Shown: positions 1 through 6,402 of the stretch, one piece after another
How positions within the stretch are numbered: the stretch's first letter is position 1
Layout of the letters: the number at the start of each line of letters is the position of its first letter
Origin: Gallionella sp.
GTDB taxonomy: Bacteria; Pseudomonadota; Gammaproteobacteria; Burkholderiales; Gallionellaceae
Direction: 5' to 3'
NCBI GenBank assembly: GCA_017880945.1
Contig: JADGRM010000114.1
Coordinates: 1 to 7,081 of the forward strand
Length of the DNA: 7,081 nt
Notes under the pieces: model-generated
The model's database searches: none
What the model saw: only the letters and a program-made list of their open reading frames with translations
Told to the model about the DNA's origin: nothing
Position numbers and translations under genes: made by a program

Positions 1-939
1 CTGGATTACACCGCGAAACAGATACTGGTTTCGTGCGGCGGCAAGCAGAGCTTTTTCAACCTGACGCTGGCGGTGATCAATCGCGGCGACGAGGTGATCA
101 TCCCCGCGCCTTACTGGGTCTCCTATCCTGACATCGTGCTGATCGCGGAAGGCAAGCCGGTGATCGTGCAGGCGGGCATCGAGCAGGGCTTCAAGATGAC
201 GCCCGCGCAACTGGAAGCGGCGATCACGCCCAAGACCCGGATGGTGGTGATCAACAGCCCGAGCAATCCGTCCGGCGCGGTGTACACGCTGGAAGACTTG
301 CAGGCGCTCGGCGCGGTGCTGCGCAAGCATCCGCAGGTGCTGATCTCGACCGACGATATGTACGAGCACATCGCGCTGACCGATGCGAAGTTCGTCAATA
401 TCCTGAACGCCTGCCCCGACTTGTATCCGCGCACGATGGTGTTGAACGGTGTTTCCAAAGCGTACGCGATGACCGGTTGGCGCATCGGCTACGCGGCGGG
501 GCCGGAGAACATCATCACCGCGATGGAAAACGTGCAGTCGCAGAGCACTTCGAACCCGACTTCGATCTCGCAGGTGGCCGCAGAGGCCGCACTGAATGGC
601 GATCAGGGTTGCATCGCACCGATGCTGAAGGCGTTCCGCGAGCGGCATGTGTTCGTGGTGAATGCGCTGAACAAGATCCCGGGGGTGAAGTGCATCATGG
701 CTGGCGGCGCGTTCTATGCCTTCCCGGATACGCGTCAGGCGATTGCCAAGCTGCATCAGCGCGGCACGATCAAGGCAGCGACGGATATTGCGTTTTCTGA
801 ATACTTGCTGGAACATGCAGAGATTGCCGTGGTGCCCGGCTCGGCATTCGGCAGCGAGGGTTACATCCGGCTATCGTTCGCCACTTCGATGGACAATCTG
901 CAGAAGGCACTGGAGCGGCTGGCCAAGGCTCTGGCTTGA
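1..939 (+). CDS. Aspartate aminotransferase-like class I/II aminotransferase (5' end outside window)
   Basis: A PLP-dependent enzyme that probably moves an amino group between aspartate (or prephenate/aromatic substrates) and 2-oxoglutarate in the cytoplasm. The frame is open from base 1, so 312 codons are visible; relatives of about 395-400 residues suggest some 85-90 N-terminal residues are missing. Visible landmarks, numbered from the first visible codon, are GGKQ (K15; the equivalent lysine contacts the substrate's distal carboxylate in the I-gamma subgroup), PYWVSYP (37-43), NSPSNPSG (N89, cofactor ring), DDMYE (D118 and Y121, pyridine nitrogen and phenolic oxygen contacts), SKAYAMTGWRIGY (K153, Schiff-base lysine) and IRLSFA (R290, alpha-carboxylate). 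All key residues are intact, so it should be active. The motif set fits subgroup I-gamma; exact substrate cannot be fixed from sequence. It is distinctly GC-rich at third positions and converges on the next gene. Confidence 0.92.
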   Translation: MDYTAKQILVSCGGKQSFFNLTLAVINRGDEVIIPAPYWVSYPDIVLIAEGKPVIVQAGIEQGFKMTPAQLEAAITPKTRMVVINSPSNPSGAVYTLEDLQALGAVLRKHPQVLISTDDMYEHIALTDAKFVNILNACPDLYPRTMVLNGVSKAYAMTGWRIGYAAGPENIITAMENVQSQSTSNPTSISQVAAEAALNGDQGCIAPMLKAFRERHVFVVNALNKIPGVKCIMAGGAFYAFPDTRQAIAKLHQRGTIKAATDIAFSEYLLEHAEIAVVPGSAFGSEGYIRLSFATSMDNLQKALERLAKALA

Positions 940-952
940 TGGTGTTAATAAA

Positions 953-988
953 CCAGACTGACCCGGCGCATTCTGCCGGATAGTCTGG
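953..988. terminator. Bidirectional terminator hairpin between convergent genes
   Basis: CCAGACT (953-959) pairs with AGTCTGG (982-988) and CCGGC (963-967) pairs with GCCGG (975-979). Between the two helices lies a small internal loop (gac/at), and the apical loop is GCATTCT. The T-tracts are weak: TCTGCTTTATAT follows on the plus strand, and GTTTATTA follows on the minus strand. The hairpin is the only structure in the 78-bp gap between the two convergent stop codons, so it plausibly serves both genes. Confidence 0.6.
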
Positions 989-1017
989 TCTGCTTTATAT
1001 GCTCGCGTGCCGCTTGC

Positions 1018-3939
1018 TTACGGGGCGTAACGTAAAGTCGGGCTGTCAGCCGTTCCGCCGATCTGCAGGTCGACAGACCCGCCGGTACCTTTCAGCGACA
1101 AATTAACGTTCATCTTTCCCGACAACTGTTGACTGGCGGCATCGACATCAAATGTGGCAGATGAAGTTAACGCAATGGTGGTGACTTTTGTCTGTTTAAA
1201 GTGATAGACACCGTCAGCGTAGGAAACCACACCGCTAAGTCCGTCGTAGTGTGTCCTGCCGCCGGGCAAATTTTCCATGCTGCGTTTGCGCGCTGTTTCG
1301 ACGATGTCCATACCGCTGATCGTCCCGTCTTTGGAGGTGAAACTGCCATCCAGCGACACTGAGTCGGCCAGGCCACCCAAATCCATGGACGTCATTTTGA
1401 AGCGCGCCGAGCCTTCGACATTTCCATCCAGCAACTTGCTCAACATTTGCATATTGATCGTTTTTGCGGTCAGAACCCCTTGTGTGCGCCAGCCTGAATG
1501 CCAATTGATGATGGCATTTCCTTGCAAAACGCCGCCGAATATCCGGGCATCGAAATCGCTGATCACCAGCTCATTGTTGCTGAGTTCGCCCTTTGCGTTC
1601 AGATCATCAAACTTCCAATGCGGCAACAATGGCAATGCACTGCCGCGCACTGCTATCGCGGCTTGCAGTTTGCCTTCCGGAGTGGCGTTGATCACCAGGT
1701 TATATTTTCCAGCGTTCGCGCGCAGATTGGTCTGGCTGAATTTTCCAGCCGGATTGAAATCCAATGTGCCCTCGATGCCGGTCAGTTGAACTGCATCCGC
1801 ATCCAGTGTGCCCTGACTGATCACGATGCGCCTCACCGGATATTTTTCTTCATTGGCCATTTTTTGCAACCATTCGGACACATCCCTCAACCAGGCAGCT
1901 CTGACTTTGACACCTTGAAATTCGATACTGTTGATCGGTTTTTCGTCGGTGAGCACCCCCATGAAAGAAAAGTTTATTTGCGCAACCTCAGCCTGAAATT
2001 GCTTCGCGTCTCCAATATATATCTCGCCCAATTCCAGGCGTGGCATCGGCAAAATACGTCCGGACAAGCGGCCTATATGCACCTTCTGCTGCAATTTTGC
2101 GGACAGCAACTGCTCGGCCTTGGGCATGTAATCCCTCATCGGCACTGCATATGGGATGACAAACAATGCGCCCACCAGCAATATCAACAAAAACACGCCC
2201 AGCTTGAACAGGAACCCCGACAGCTTGCCCCAGGAAAATGACTTGCGCCTTGCCCGTGAAACCGGGGCTGGTTTGGCGGAAGCGGCATCGGCAACCGTAA
2301 ACGAAACTTGCTTGGTGGCTTGCTCTGCTTCGGCTACTTTATGTGCGCGTTTTTCCGCTTCAGCCCAAACCCTGGCTTGAGCTTCGGCCATTTTTTTGGC
2401 CTCCAGTGCTTCTGCTGCCATCCGCTCTTCCACCGCGATACGCTCTTGATTTGCACGCCGGATCTGTTCCTGGTTTGGCTTGCCATCGATGAAAGGTTTA
2501 CTCGCGACAGGCGGCGGAACCGGTTGTTGTTTATCAGGCCGCTTGTCTTCTGCAGGCCGGGCTGTTTTCGCAACAGTGGCTGGTTGTTGCGCTGGGCTGG
2601 GTTGTTGCGCTGGACTGGCTTGTTGCGCAGGCCGTTTTTCTATATGCGACTCGGATGTGTACAGTGGGTTATCGACCTGAAACGAGTCGAAAGAAAATTT
2701 ACTCGGCTTTTCCGCGGGAGTTTCAGAAATTCGTGCGGCTTGTTCACCGGCTGCAGCTTCACGTGCCCTGGCAGTTTCCTGCTCCTGCCTGATAATGCGC
2801 TCGGTCTCTTCGCGCACTCTTTGCTCGTGCTTAACAATGCGCTCTGCCTCTTCGCGCGCTTTGGCGGTTTCCTGTTCCTGCCGGATGATGTGCTCGGTCT
2901 CTTCGCGCACTCTTTGCTCTTGCTTAACAATGCGCTCTGCCTCTTCGCGCGCTTTGGCGGTTTCCTGCTCCTGCCGGATGATGCGCTCGGTCTCTTCACG
3001 CACTCTTTGCTCTTGTTTGGCTATGCGCTCCGCCTCCTCGCGCGTTTTGGCGGCTTCCTGATCTTGCCTGCTTATGCGCTCTGCGTCCTCGCGCGCTTTG
3101 GCGGCATCATCCTCGGCTTGTATGCGCGCATGCGCTTTGGCGGTCGCGTCAAGGCGTATCCTGGCCTCTTGCTCAGCCCTCATCTTGGCGGCATCGAGCT
3201 CAATGCGCATCTGCTCAGCTTCCTGTTCTGCTTTTATGCGTGCAGCTTCGGCTTGTTGACGCGCCCTGGCTGCCTCCTCAAGGCGCAGCCTGGCCTCTTG
3301 CTCGGCCTTTAATTTGGCGGCGGCCAACTCGTCGCGAACTCTCTTGGCTTCTTGTTCGGTTTTTATACGGGTAGCTTCCGCCTCTGCCTTGGCACGACGC
3401 ACTGTCTCTTCACGTATCCTGGCGGCTTCCTGCTCGGCTTTATGAAGTATGGCTTCTGCATCCAGTTGGGCACTAAATTTCGCCGCTGCAATTTCCCTTA
3501 TGGATTTATCTTCAGCCGCCTCTCTCAACTTCGCAGACTCGTTGGCAACCGGTTTTTCTGCGGCCGGTTTTTCTGAAGAGCGCGCACCAAGCCCTGACAT
3601 AAAATTCAATTCGCCATTATTTCCAGACACCGGTTGTCTTTTCTGCGGGGTGGCCGTCTTGAGCGGGACCGACATCTTGGGGATGTTGTATTTCCTGGCT
3701 GTGTCTTGTGCTTTGTCCTGGGCTTTCTCCTGGATAAAACCGCCCTTTTCCAACTCTTGCATCATCTCGCCAAGGCTGGAGCGCAAACTGGGTGCGGCGC
3801 GCTTGCTGATCTCGCCGAAGGTTGCGTTGCCATCCACCATCAGCAGGGCACGCTTGAGATCATCGGGAAGATGCGCAGTCCTGCCATGCATCTCATCCTC
3901 GCCCTTGCTGGTCTTGATAAAAATGGTCTTATTGTCCAT
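1018..3939 (-). CDS. AsmA-family membrane protein with N-terminal domain and long coiled-coil extension
   Basis: A 973-residue protein, far longer at the N-terminus than ordinary AsmA relatives, whose membrane helix lies at the very start. Residues 1-70 form a compact domain (FIKTSKGEDEM, then ALLMVDGNATFGEI and ELEKGGFI) that looks like a small winged-helix-type module seen in betaproteobacterial proteins. Residues about 136-400 are Lys/Glu/Arg/Ala-rich coiled coil ending in a 31-residue repeat; 430-460 is a Pro/Gln/Ala linker; 485-555 is again charged helix. One hydrophobic segment (576-599) follows RARRK, predicting a cytoplasmic N-terminus and a periplasmic C-terminus. Residues 601-973 resemble the AsmA C-terminal region: beta-rich, ending in repeated SLDGSF/TISGMDIVETARKR-type elements. 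AsmA relatives are linked to outer-membrane lipid homeostasis and phospholipid transport; the role here is inferred. The ATG at 3937-3939 is used; the ribosome site (GGA about 5 bases upstream) is weak. Confidence 0.92.
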   Translation of the reverse strand: MDNKTIFIKTSKGEDEMHGRTAHLPDDLKRALLMVDGNATFGEISKRAAPSLRSSLGEMMQELEKGGFIQEKAQDKAQDTARKYNIPKMSVPLKTATPQKRQPVSGNNGELNFMSGLGARSSEKPAAEKPVANESAKLREAAEDKSIREIAAAKFSAQLDAEAILHKAEQEAARIREETVRRAKAEAEATRIKTEQEAKRVRDELAAAKLKAEQEARLRLEEAARARQQAEAARIKAEQEAEQMRIELDAAKMRAEQEARIRLDATAKAHARIQAEDDAAKAREDAERISRQDQEAAKTREEAERIAKQEQRVREETERIIRQEQETAKAREEAERIVKQEQRVREETEHIIRQEQETAKAREEAERIVKHEQRVREETERIIRQEQETARAREAAAGEQAARISETPAEKPSKFSFDSFQVDNPLYTSESHIEKRPAQQASPAQQPSPAQQPATVAKTARPAEDKRPDKQQPVPPPVASKPFIDGKPNQEQIRRANQERIAVEERMAAEALEAKKMAEAQARVWAEAEKRAHKVAEAEQATKQVSFTVADAASAKPAPVSRARRKSFSWGKLSGFLFKLGVFLLILLVGALFVIPYAVPMRDYMPKAEQLLSAKLQQKVHIGRLSGRILPMPRLELGEIYIGDAKQFQAEVAQINFSFMGVLTDEKPINSIEFQGVKVRAAWLRDVSEWLQKMANEEKYPVRRIVISQGTLDADAVQLTGIEGTLDFNPAGKFSQTNLRANAGKYNLVINATPEGKLQAAIAVRGSALPLLPHWKFDDLNAKGELSNNELVISDFDARIFGGVLQGNAIINWHSGWRTQGVLTAKTINMQMLSKLLDGNVEGSARFKMTSMDLGGLADSVSLDGSFTSKDGTISGMDIVETARKRSMENLPGGRTHYDGLSGVVSYADGVYHFKQTKVTTIALTSSATFDVDAASQQLSGKMNVNLSLKGTGGSVDLQIGGTADSPTLRYAP
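2582..2634 (-). repeat. Short Gln/Pro-rich codon repeat in the linker
   Basis: On the plus strand the motif GGTTGTTGCGCTGG-CTG recurs about every 18 bp, encoding PAQQ-(A/P)-S-PAQQ-P-S-PAQQ. It is a low-complexity flexible linker between the coiled coil and the second helical segment of the AsmA-like protein, and a likely site of replication slippage. Confidence 0.7.
2797..3075 (-). repeat. 93-bp tandem repeat coding for a 31-residue coiled-coil unit
   Basis: Three full copies lie at residues 289-319, 320-350 and 351-381, with a partial fourth from residue 382. The core of each unit is REEAERI.KQEQRVREETE followed by IIRQEQETAKA. The two copies nearest the C-terminal end are nearly identical in DNA, while the 289-319 copy has diverged (ISRQDQEAAKT), suggesting recent duplication of the last units. 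A looser KAEQEA-type repetition continues N-terminally to about residue 165. Confidence 0.88.
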
Positions 3940-3988
3940 ATTCCATTCTAACTGTTAGCACGCTTGTTGACATTGACATCAATGGAAA

Positions 3989-4017
3989 CATATACACACA
4001 ATCACCAGCATCAGCAA
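3989..4017 (-). promoter_or_regulatory. Candidate sigma-70-type promoter for the AsmA-like gene
   Basis: Read on the minus strand, TTGCTG (4012-4017) and TATATG (3989-3994) are separated by 17 bp, each matching four of six consensus bases. The start codon is about 50 bases downstream. An imperfect palindrome, GCCGG (4019-4023) with CCGGC (4035-4039), sits just upstream of the -35 box and could be an operator, but nothing else supports that. Confidence 0.4.
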
Positions 4018-4063
4018 GGCCGGCAATGGCCAATCCGGCAACTCGATAAAAACCAATTTGAGG

Positions 4064-4092
4064 TTGACCGGGCAAGGCAAAATCACTATCAT
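4064..4092 (+). promoter_or_regulatory. sigma-70-type promoter of the tRNA-Asn gene
   Basis: TTGACC (4064-4069) and TATCAT (4087-4092) are spaced by exactly 17 bp, and the mature tRNA begins 14 bases after the -10 box. The GC-containing stretch GCGCACC right after the -10 resembles the discriminator of stringently controlled stable-RNA promoters. That last point is an inference. Confidence 0.72.
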
Positions 4093-4106
4093 GCGCACCT
4101 CTTCAT

Positions 4107-4182
4107 TCCCTGATAGCTCAGTTGGTAGAGCGACGGACTGTTAATCCGCAGGTCCCTGGTTCGAGTCCAGGTCGGGGAGCCA
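4107..4182 (+). tRNA. tRNA-Asn (anticodon GTT)
   Basis: A complete 76-base cloverleaf with encoded CCA (4180-4182). Acceptor stem TCCCTGA (4107-4113) pairs with TCGGGGA (4172-4178), with one T-G wobble. The D arm is GCTC/GAGC (4116-4119 and 4128-4131). The anticodon loop CTGTTAA (4138-4144) carries GTT at 4140-4142. The T arm is CCTGG-TTCGAGT-CCAGG (4155-4171), and the discriminator is G4179. The outermost anticodon-stem pair (27-43) is A4133 against C4149, a mismatch where Escherichia coli tRNA-Asn has a G-U wobble as I recall it; the other four pairs are intact. Confidence 0.97.
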
Positions 4183-4191
4183 GATACGACG

Positions 4192-4219
4192 GGGCTTGCA
4201 GAGATGCAGGCCCTTTTTT
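4192..4219 (+). terminator. Rho-independent terminator of the tRNA-Asn gene
   Basis: GGGCTTGCA (4192-4200) pairs over nine positions, with one wobble, with TGCAGGCCC (4205-4213) around a GAGA loop, followed directly by six T residues. It lies ten bases after the CCA end, so the tRNA is transcribed alone. Confidence 0.92.
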
Positions 4220-4368
4220 GTTTGATACTTTTGATCCGTAGCTACACGCATCAAAAACGTCGGGAAAAAGAAGCAAACCAAGCCTTTTCATAGGCAGCAT
4301 CGTTCAACAATCCCAGTATACATGCGGCTTTCGAGCATTATATACCTACGCTTCGTTAATCAAAGTTC

Positions 4369-4578
4369 ATGAACAGATTCCTCTATAAGAGGGGGGTCCG
4401 TGGCGGACCCGTGGGAGATCCGATCTCGTTCTGGATTCCCAAGAACAAGCAAAAGCGTTTTGATCAGGCGCTAGATGATCATTGGTTGAAACTTTCAGCA
4501 CAACGCCACAACGTGCTGGTTGATGCTCGAAGTTTGTATCATGCTTGGAACAATGTAAAGACAGATATAACGACTTAA
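4369..4578 (+). CDS. Small hypothetical protein, possibly a gene remnant
   Basis: A 69-codon frame of unknown function. The first 14 codons (MNRFLYKRGVRGGP) are unlike the rest in base composition and lie on two adjacent hairpins, and no Shine-Dalgarno sequence precedes the ATG. The in-frame GTG at 4411 is an alternative start, giving a 55-residue product. The remainder (SFWIPKNKQKRFDQAL, then HNVLVDARSLYHAWNN) is charged and soluble, with no signal peptide or membrane helix. It stops nine bases before the next small ORF, suggesting one transcript. Its lower GC content than the flanking genes, and its position just after a tRNA gene, fit horizontally acquired or decaying DNA. I do not recognise a family. 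Confidence 0.35.
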   Translation: MNRFLYKRGVRGGPVGDPISFWIPKNKQKRFDQALDDHWLKLSAQRHNVLVDARSLYHAWNNVKTDITT

Positions 4579-4587
4579 GTTCTTGCT

Positions 4588-4908
4588 ATGAACCCTAGCT
4601 ATCAAAAAAGTGACTATCAAAGTCTGGAGTTCCATAAGCTCGTGGTCACAAAGCTACAGGAAGATCCCAGCTTGATTCAGAAGGCTCTCAATAATATCTA
4701 TCTTTGGAAAATACAAAACACAAATCCACAACCTTATCTGGATGAATGGCTGATCCATATCGACAAGGAGCTAGATCATTTATTGGCATTTCTTGAAAGC
4801 GAAACCGATGAAGCTCAACGGTTGAGATCGTCCAGCCCGTTTGTGGGGATCATCACCCAAGAAGAGCGGATGATCATCCGGAGAAAATTCCATGGCCCAA
4901 GGCCATAA
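4588..4908 (+). CDS. Small hypothetical protein with a conserved-looking SSSPFVGIITQEER segment
   Basis: A 106-residue soluble, mostly helical protein. The N-terminal half (EFHKLVVTKLQEDPSLIQKA, then LWKIQN) and the later segment DEWLIHIDKELDHLLAFL look like amphipathic helices, followed by RLRSSSPFVGIITQEERMII. From memory this layout resembles a family of small bacterial proteins often found beside nucleotidyltransferase- or toxin-like genes, which would suggest an antitoxin-like partner. I cannot confirm this, and no partner follows it here. The final residues (KFHGPRP) may be a junction with unrelated DNA. No clear ribosome-binding site precedes ATG 4588; translation could be coupled to the ORF ending at 4578. 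Confidence 0.55.
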   Translation: MNPSYQKSDYQSLEFHKLVVTKLQEDPSLIQKALNNIYLWKIQNTNPQPYLDEWLIHIDKELDHLLAFLESETDEAQRLRSSSPFVGIITQEERMIIRRKFHGPRP

Positions 4909-5280
4909 AGGTCCGCTCCTCGGCCAAAGCAGTCACCCGCAGGTTATTTGAATCCGTTTGCTGCGAGCGTCTGCTTCTTTGAATATCGGGGGGCAGTTCC
5001 CGACATGTTGCGGACGTTCACTTTTGCCAACAGCGGACGTTCAGCTTTCGATCTGTAGTTGGCTCGCCGATTCGGATATGCCACTGTTAGCGCCGACGCG
5101 TTCTTGACCCAAGCTGCCGGAATTCGTTGACCCAGTCGAATGCTGAGCAAACGACTGTCCTCTATGGGATTATAGAAGTAGTATATGGTGCAGCCAAAAT
5201 CGGCAGGTTGGGTCAAAAACACATCGGCGACAACACCGCAACAACACAAATCACATCATCATGGCTGCTAGAGCGTTAAT
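4909..5280. other. Gene-free intergenic stretch with repeat remnants
   Basis: I see no credible gene here on either strand. It contains GCGGACGTTCA at 5010-5020 and again at 5033-5043, and TTGACCCA at 5104-5111 and 5127-5134; both word pairs are offset by 23 bp. A longer inverted repeat spans 5104-5216. The stretch around 4911-5050 (TCCGCT, CTCGGCCAAAGCAGTCA, GCGGACGTTC) resembles dispersed non-coding sequences common in proteobacterial genomes; that likeness is from memory. Confidence 0.6.
5104..5216. repeat. Imperfect inverted repeat enclosing about 80 bp
   Basis: The left arm TTGACCCAAGCTGCCG (5104-5119) matches the reverse complement of the right arm at 5201-5216 (CGGCAGGTTGGGTCAA) at 15 of 16 positions. 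The outer nine bases are perfect, and both arms point outward like terminal repeats of a miniature transposable element. I see no target-site duplication, so it may instead be a long RNA or DNA stem. Confidence 0.55.
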
Positions 5281-5343
5281 CAGCGCGCAAAACTTACCTG
5301 ATTCTGGAGTGCTCCCCGGTAGAGCGCGCTGGGTCATTACCGG
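5281..5343 (+). promoter_or_regulatory. Possible pseudoknotted 5' leader of the aldolase gene
   Basis: CAGCGCGC (5281-5288) is perfectly complementary to GCGCGCTG (5324-5331). Within that hairpin's loop, CCGGTA (5316-5321) is perfectly complementary to TACCGG (5338-5343), which overlaps the Shine-Dalgarno GGAG (5342-5345). The two helices interleave (a, b, a', b'), the topology of an H-type pseudoknot. Formation would hide the ribosome site. This is sequence complementarity only; it matches no riboswitch class I can name. Confidence 0.4.
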
Positions 5344-5345
5344 AG
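5342..5345 (+). promoter_or_regulatory. Shine-Dalgarno site of the aldolase gene
   Basis: GGAG lies seven bases before ATG 5353 and fixes the start. It overlaps the 3' arm of the upstream CCGGTA/TACCGG complementarity. Confidence 0.85.
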
Positions 5346-5352
5346 ATTTATC

Positions 5353-6375
5353 ATGAGCATACAAATCGAACTGCAATCCACTATTGCTGATCTGGTCGTC
5401 AAAGGCAAAGGCATACTTGCCGCCGATGAGAGTCATCCGACCATAGCCAAGCGCTTTAAAGCGATCAAGGTAGAATCAACTGAAGAAAGCCGCCGCATCT
5501 ACCGCTCATTGCTGCTGACTACGCCGGGCTTGGGCGAATTTATCAGCGGCATTATCCTGTTTGAAGAAACGCTGGGGCAAAAAACCGACAGCGGCAAGCT
5601 ACTTCCGCAAGCGGCGGCTGATCAGGGCATAGTACCGGGCATCAAAGTAGATAAAGGCACCCTGACCCTGGAAAATGCATCTGGGGATTTGATTACCCAA
5701 GGTCTGGACGGACTGGCTGAACGGCTGGCAGGCTACAAGGAACAGGGCGCGCGATTCGCCAAATGGCGTGAGGTTTATGCTATCAGCGCACTTAATCCGA
5801 CTCAGCTCGGCATAGATGCTAACGCTGAGGTGTTGGCGCGCTACGCGGCTATTTGCCAGTCACTGGGCATCGTGCCTATTGTCGAACCGGAAGTGCTGTT
5901 AGACGGTGATCACACCATTGAGCGCTGCCTTGAAGTGACGGAAGCTGTCCAACATGCGGTTTTTCATGCTTTACATAGACATCGGGTGGAACTTGAATAT
6001 ATTGTGCTCAAACCCAGCATGATCGTGCCGGGTAAGGATGCTCAACGCAAAGCAAACCCTGAAGAAATCGCCGAAAAAACCCTTGCACAGTTGCGGCGTT
6101 CAGTCCCCGCTGCAGTGCCGGGAATTAATTTTCTTTCGGGCGGACAGACACCAGAGGAAGCCACGGTAAATCTTAATGCAATGAATGCTATGGCCGGCAA
6201 TGCACCGTGGCAATTGAGTTTTTCCTACGGTCGGGCATTGCAGCAACCGGTGCTGCAAGCGTGGCAAGGAAAACCGGAAAATATTAAGGCAGCACAAAAT
6301 GCGCTTTATAAACGCGCAAAACTCAATGGCGCTGCGCGCTACGGAAATTACTCAGCGGAGATGGAAAAAGAATGA
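5353..6375 (+). CDS. fba: Fructose-bisphosphate aldolase, class I (animal type)
   Basis: A cytoplasmic enzyme that cleaves fructose 1,6-bisphosphate to dihydroxyacetone phosphate and glyceraldehyde 3-phosphate, or the reverse, in glycolysis and gluconeogenesis through a Schiff base and without metal. The 340-residue length is close to the family's usual 340-365. Active-site landmarks, with rabbit aldolase equivalents from family knowledge, are ILAADES (D25; D33), GIKVDKG (K98; K107), AKWR (K137; K146), VEPEVL (E178 and E180; E187 and E189), LKPSM (K220, the Schiff-base lysine; K229) and SFSYGRALQ (R294; R303). All are intact. The C-terminus ends SAEMEKE and lacks the terminal tyrosine of animal aldolases. 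The ATG at 5353 is supported by GGAG at 5342-5345. No terminator is visible after the stop, so transcription may run into the chimeric ORF 27 bp downstream. The leader may carry translational control. Confidence 0.97.
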   Translation: MSIQIELQSTIADLVVKGKGILAADESHPTIAKRFKAIKVESTEESRRIYRSLLLTTPGLGEFISGIILFEETLGQKTDSGKLLPQAAADQGIVPGIKVDKGTLTLENASGDLITQGLDGLAERLAGYKEQGARFAKWREVYAISALNPTQLGIDANAEVLARYAAICQSLGIVPIVEPEVLLDGDHTIERCLEVTEAVQHAVFHALHRHRVELEYIVLKPSMIVPGKDAQRKANPEEIAEKTLAQLRRSVPAAVPGINFLSGGQTPEEATVNLNAMNAMAGNAPWQLSFSYGRALQQPVLQAWQGKPENIKAAQNALYKRAKLNGAARYGNYSAEMEKE

Positions 6376-6402
6376 TCCCGCCAGTCATGTAAGGTAAGCA
6401 CG

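Noticed and set aside
477..961. Overlapping plus-strand frames (477-800, 716-961) within the aminotransferase
   Set aside because: They are out-of-frame readings of a GC-rich gene whose own frame shows every expected catalytic motif.
1498..2241. A 247-codon plus-strand frame inside the AsmA-like gene
   Set aside because: It lies wholly opposite the beta-rich AsmA domain, has no recognisable motif or start signal, and is a shadow of the real gene.
2797..3075. Regularly spaced repeats considered as a CRISPR-like array
   Set aside because: The repeats are contiguous 93-bp coding units in frame with a coiled-coil protein, with no unique spacers between short palindromic repeats.
2308..3312. A 334-codon plus-strand open frame opposite the AsmA-like gene
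   Set aside because: It is created by the repetitive coiled-coil codons read backwards: it is rich in Cys, Phe and Leu in the pattern of reversed Glu/Lys/Ala codons, has no ribosome site, and matches nothing. The minus-strand gene explains the DNA.
4107..4182. tRNA-Asn as a proven island attachment site
   Set aside because: I looked for a second copy of the tRNA 3' end in the rest of the window and found none, and no integrase gene is present, so integration here is only a possibility.
4118..4300. A 60-codon minus-strand frame with the peptide PGLEPGTCGLTVRRSTN
   Set aside because: That peptide is the well-known artefact of translating the antisense strand of a tRNA-Asn gene; the tRNA and its terminator account for the sequence.
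4944..5249. A 101-codon minus-strand frame
   Set aside because: Its composition is irregular, it has no ribosome site, and it runs through direct and inverted repeats. It looks like a chance frame in repeat-derived non-coding DNA.
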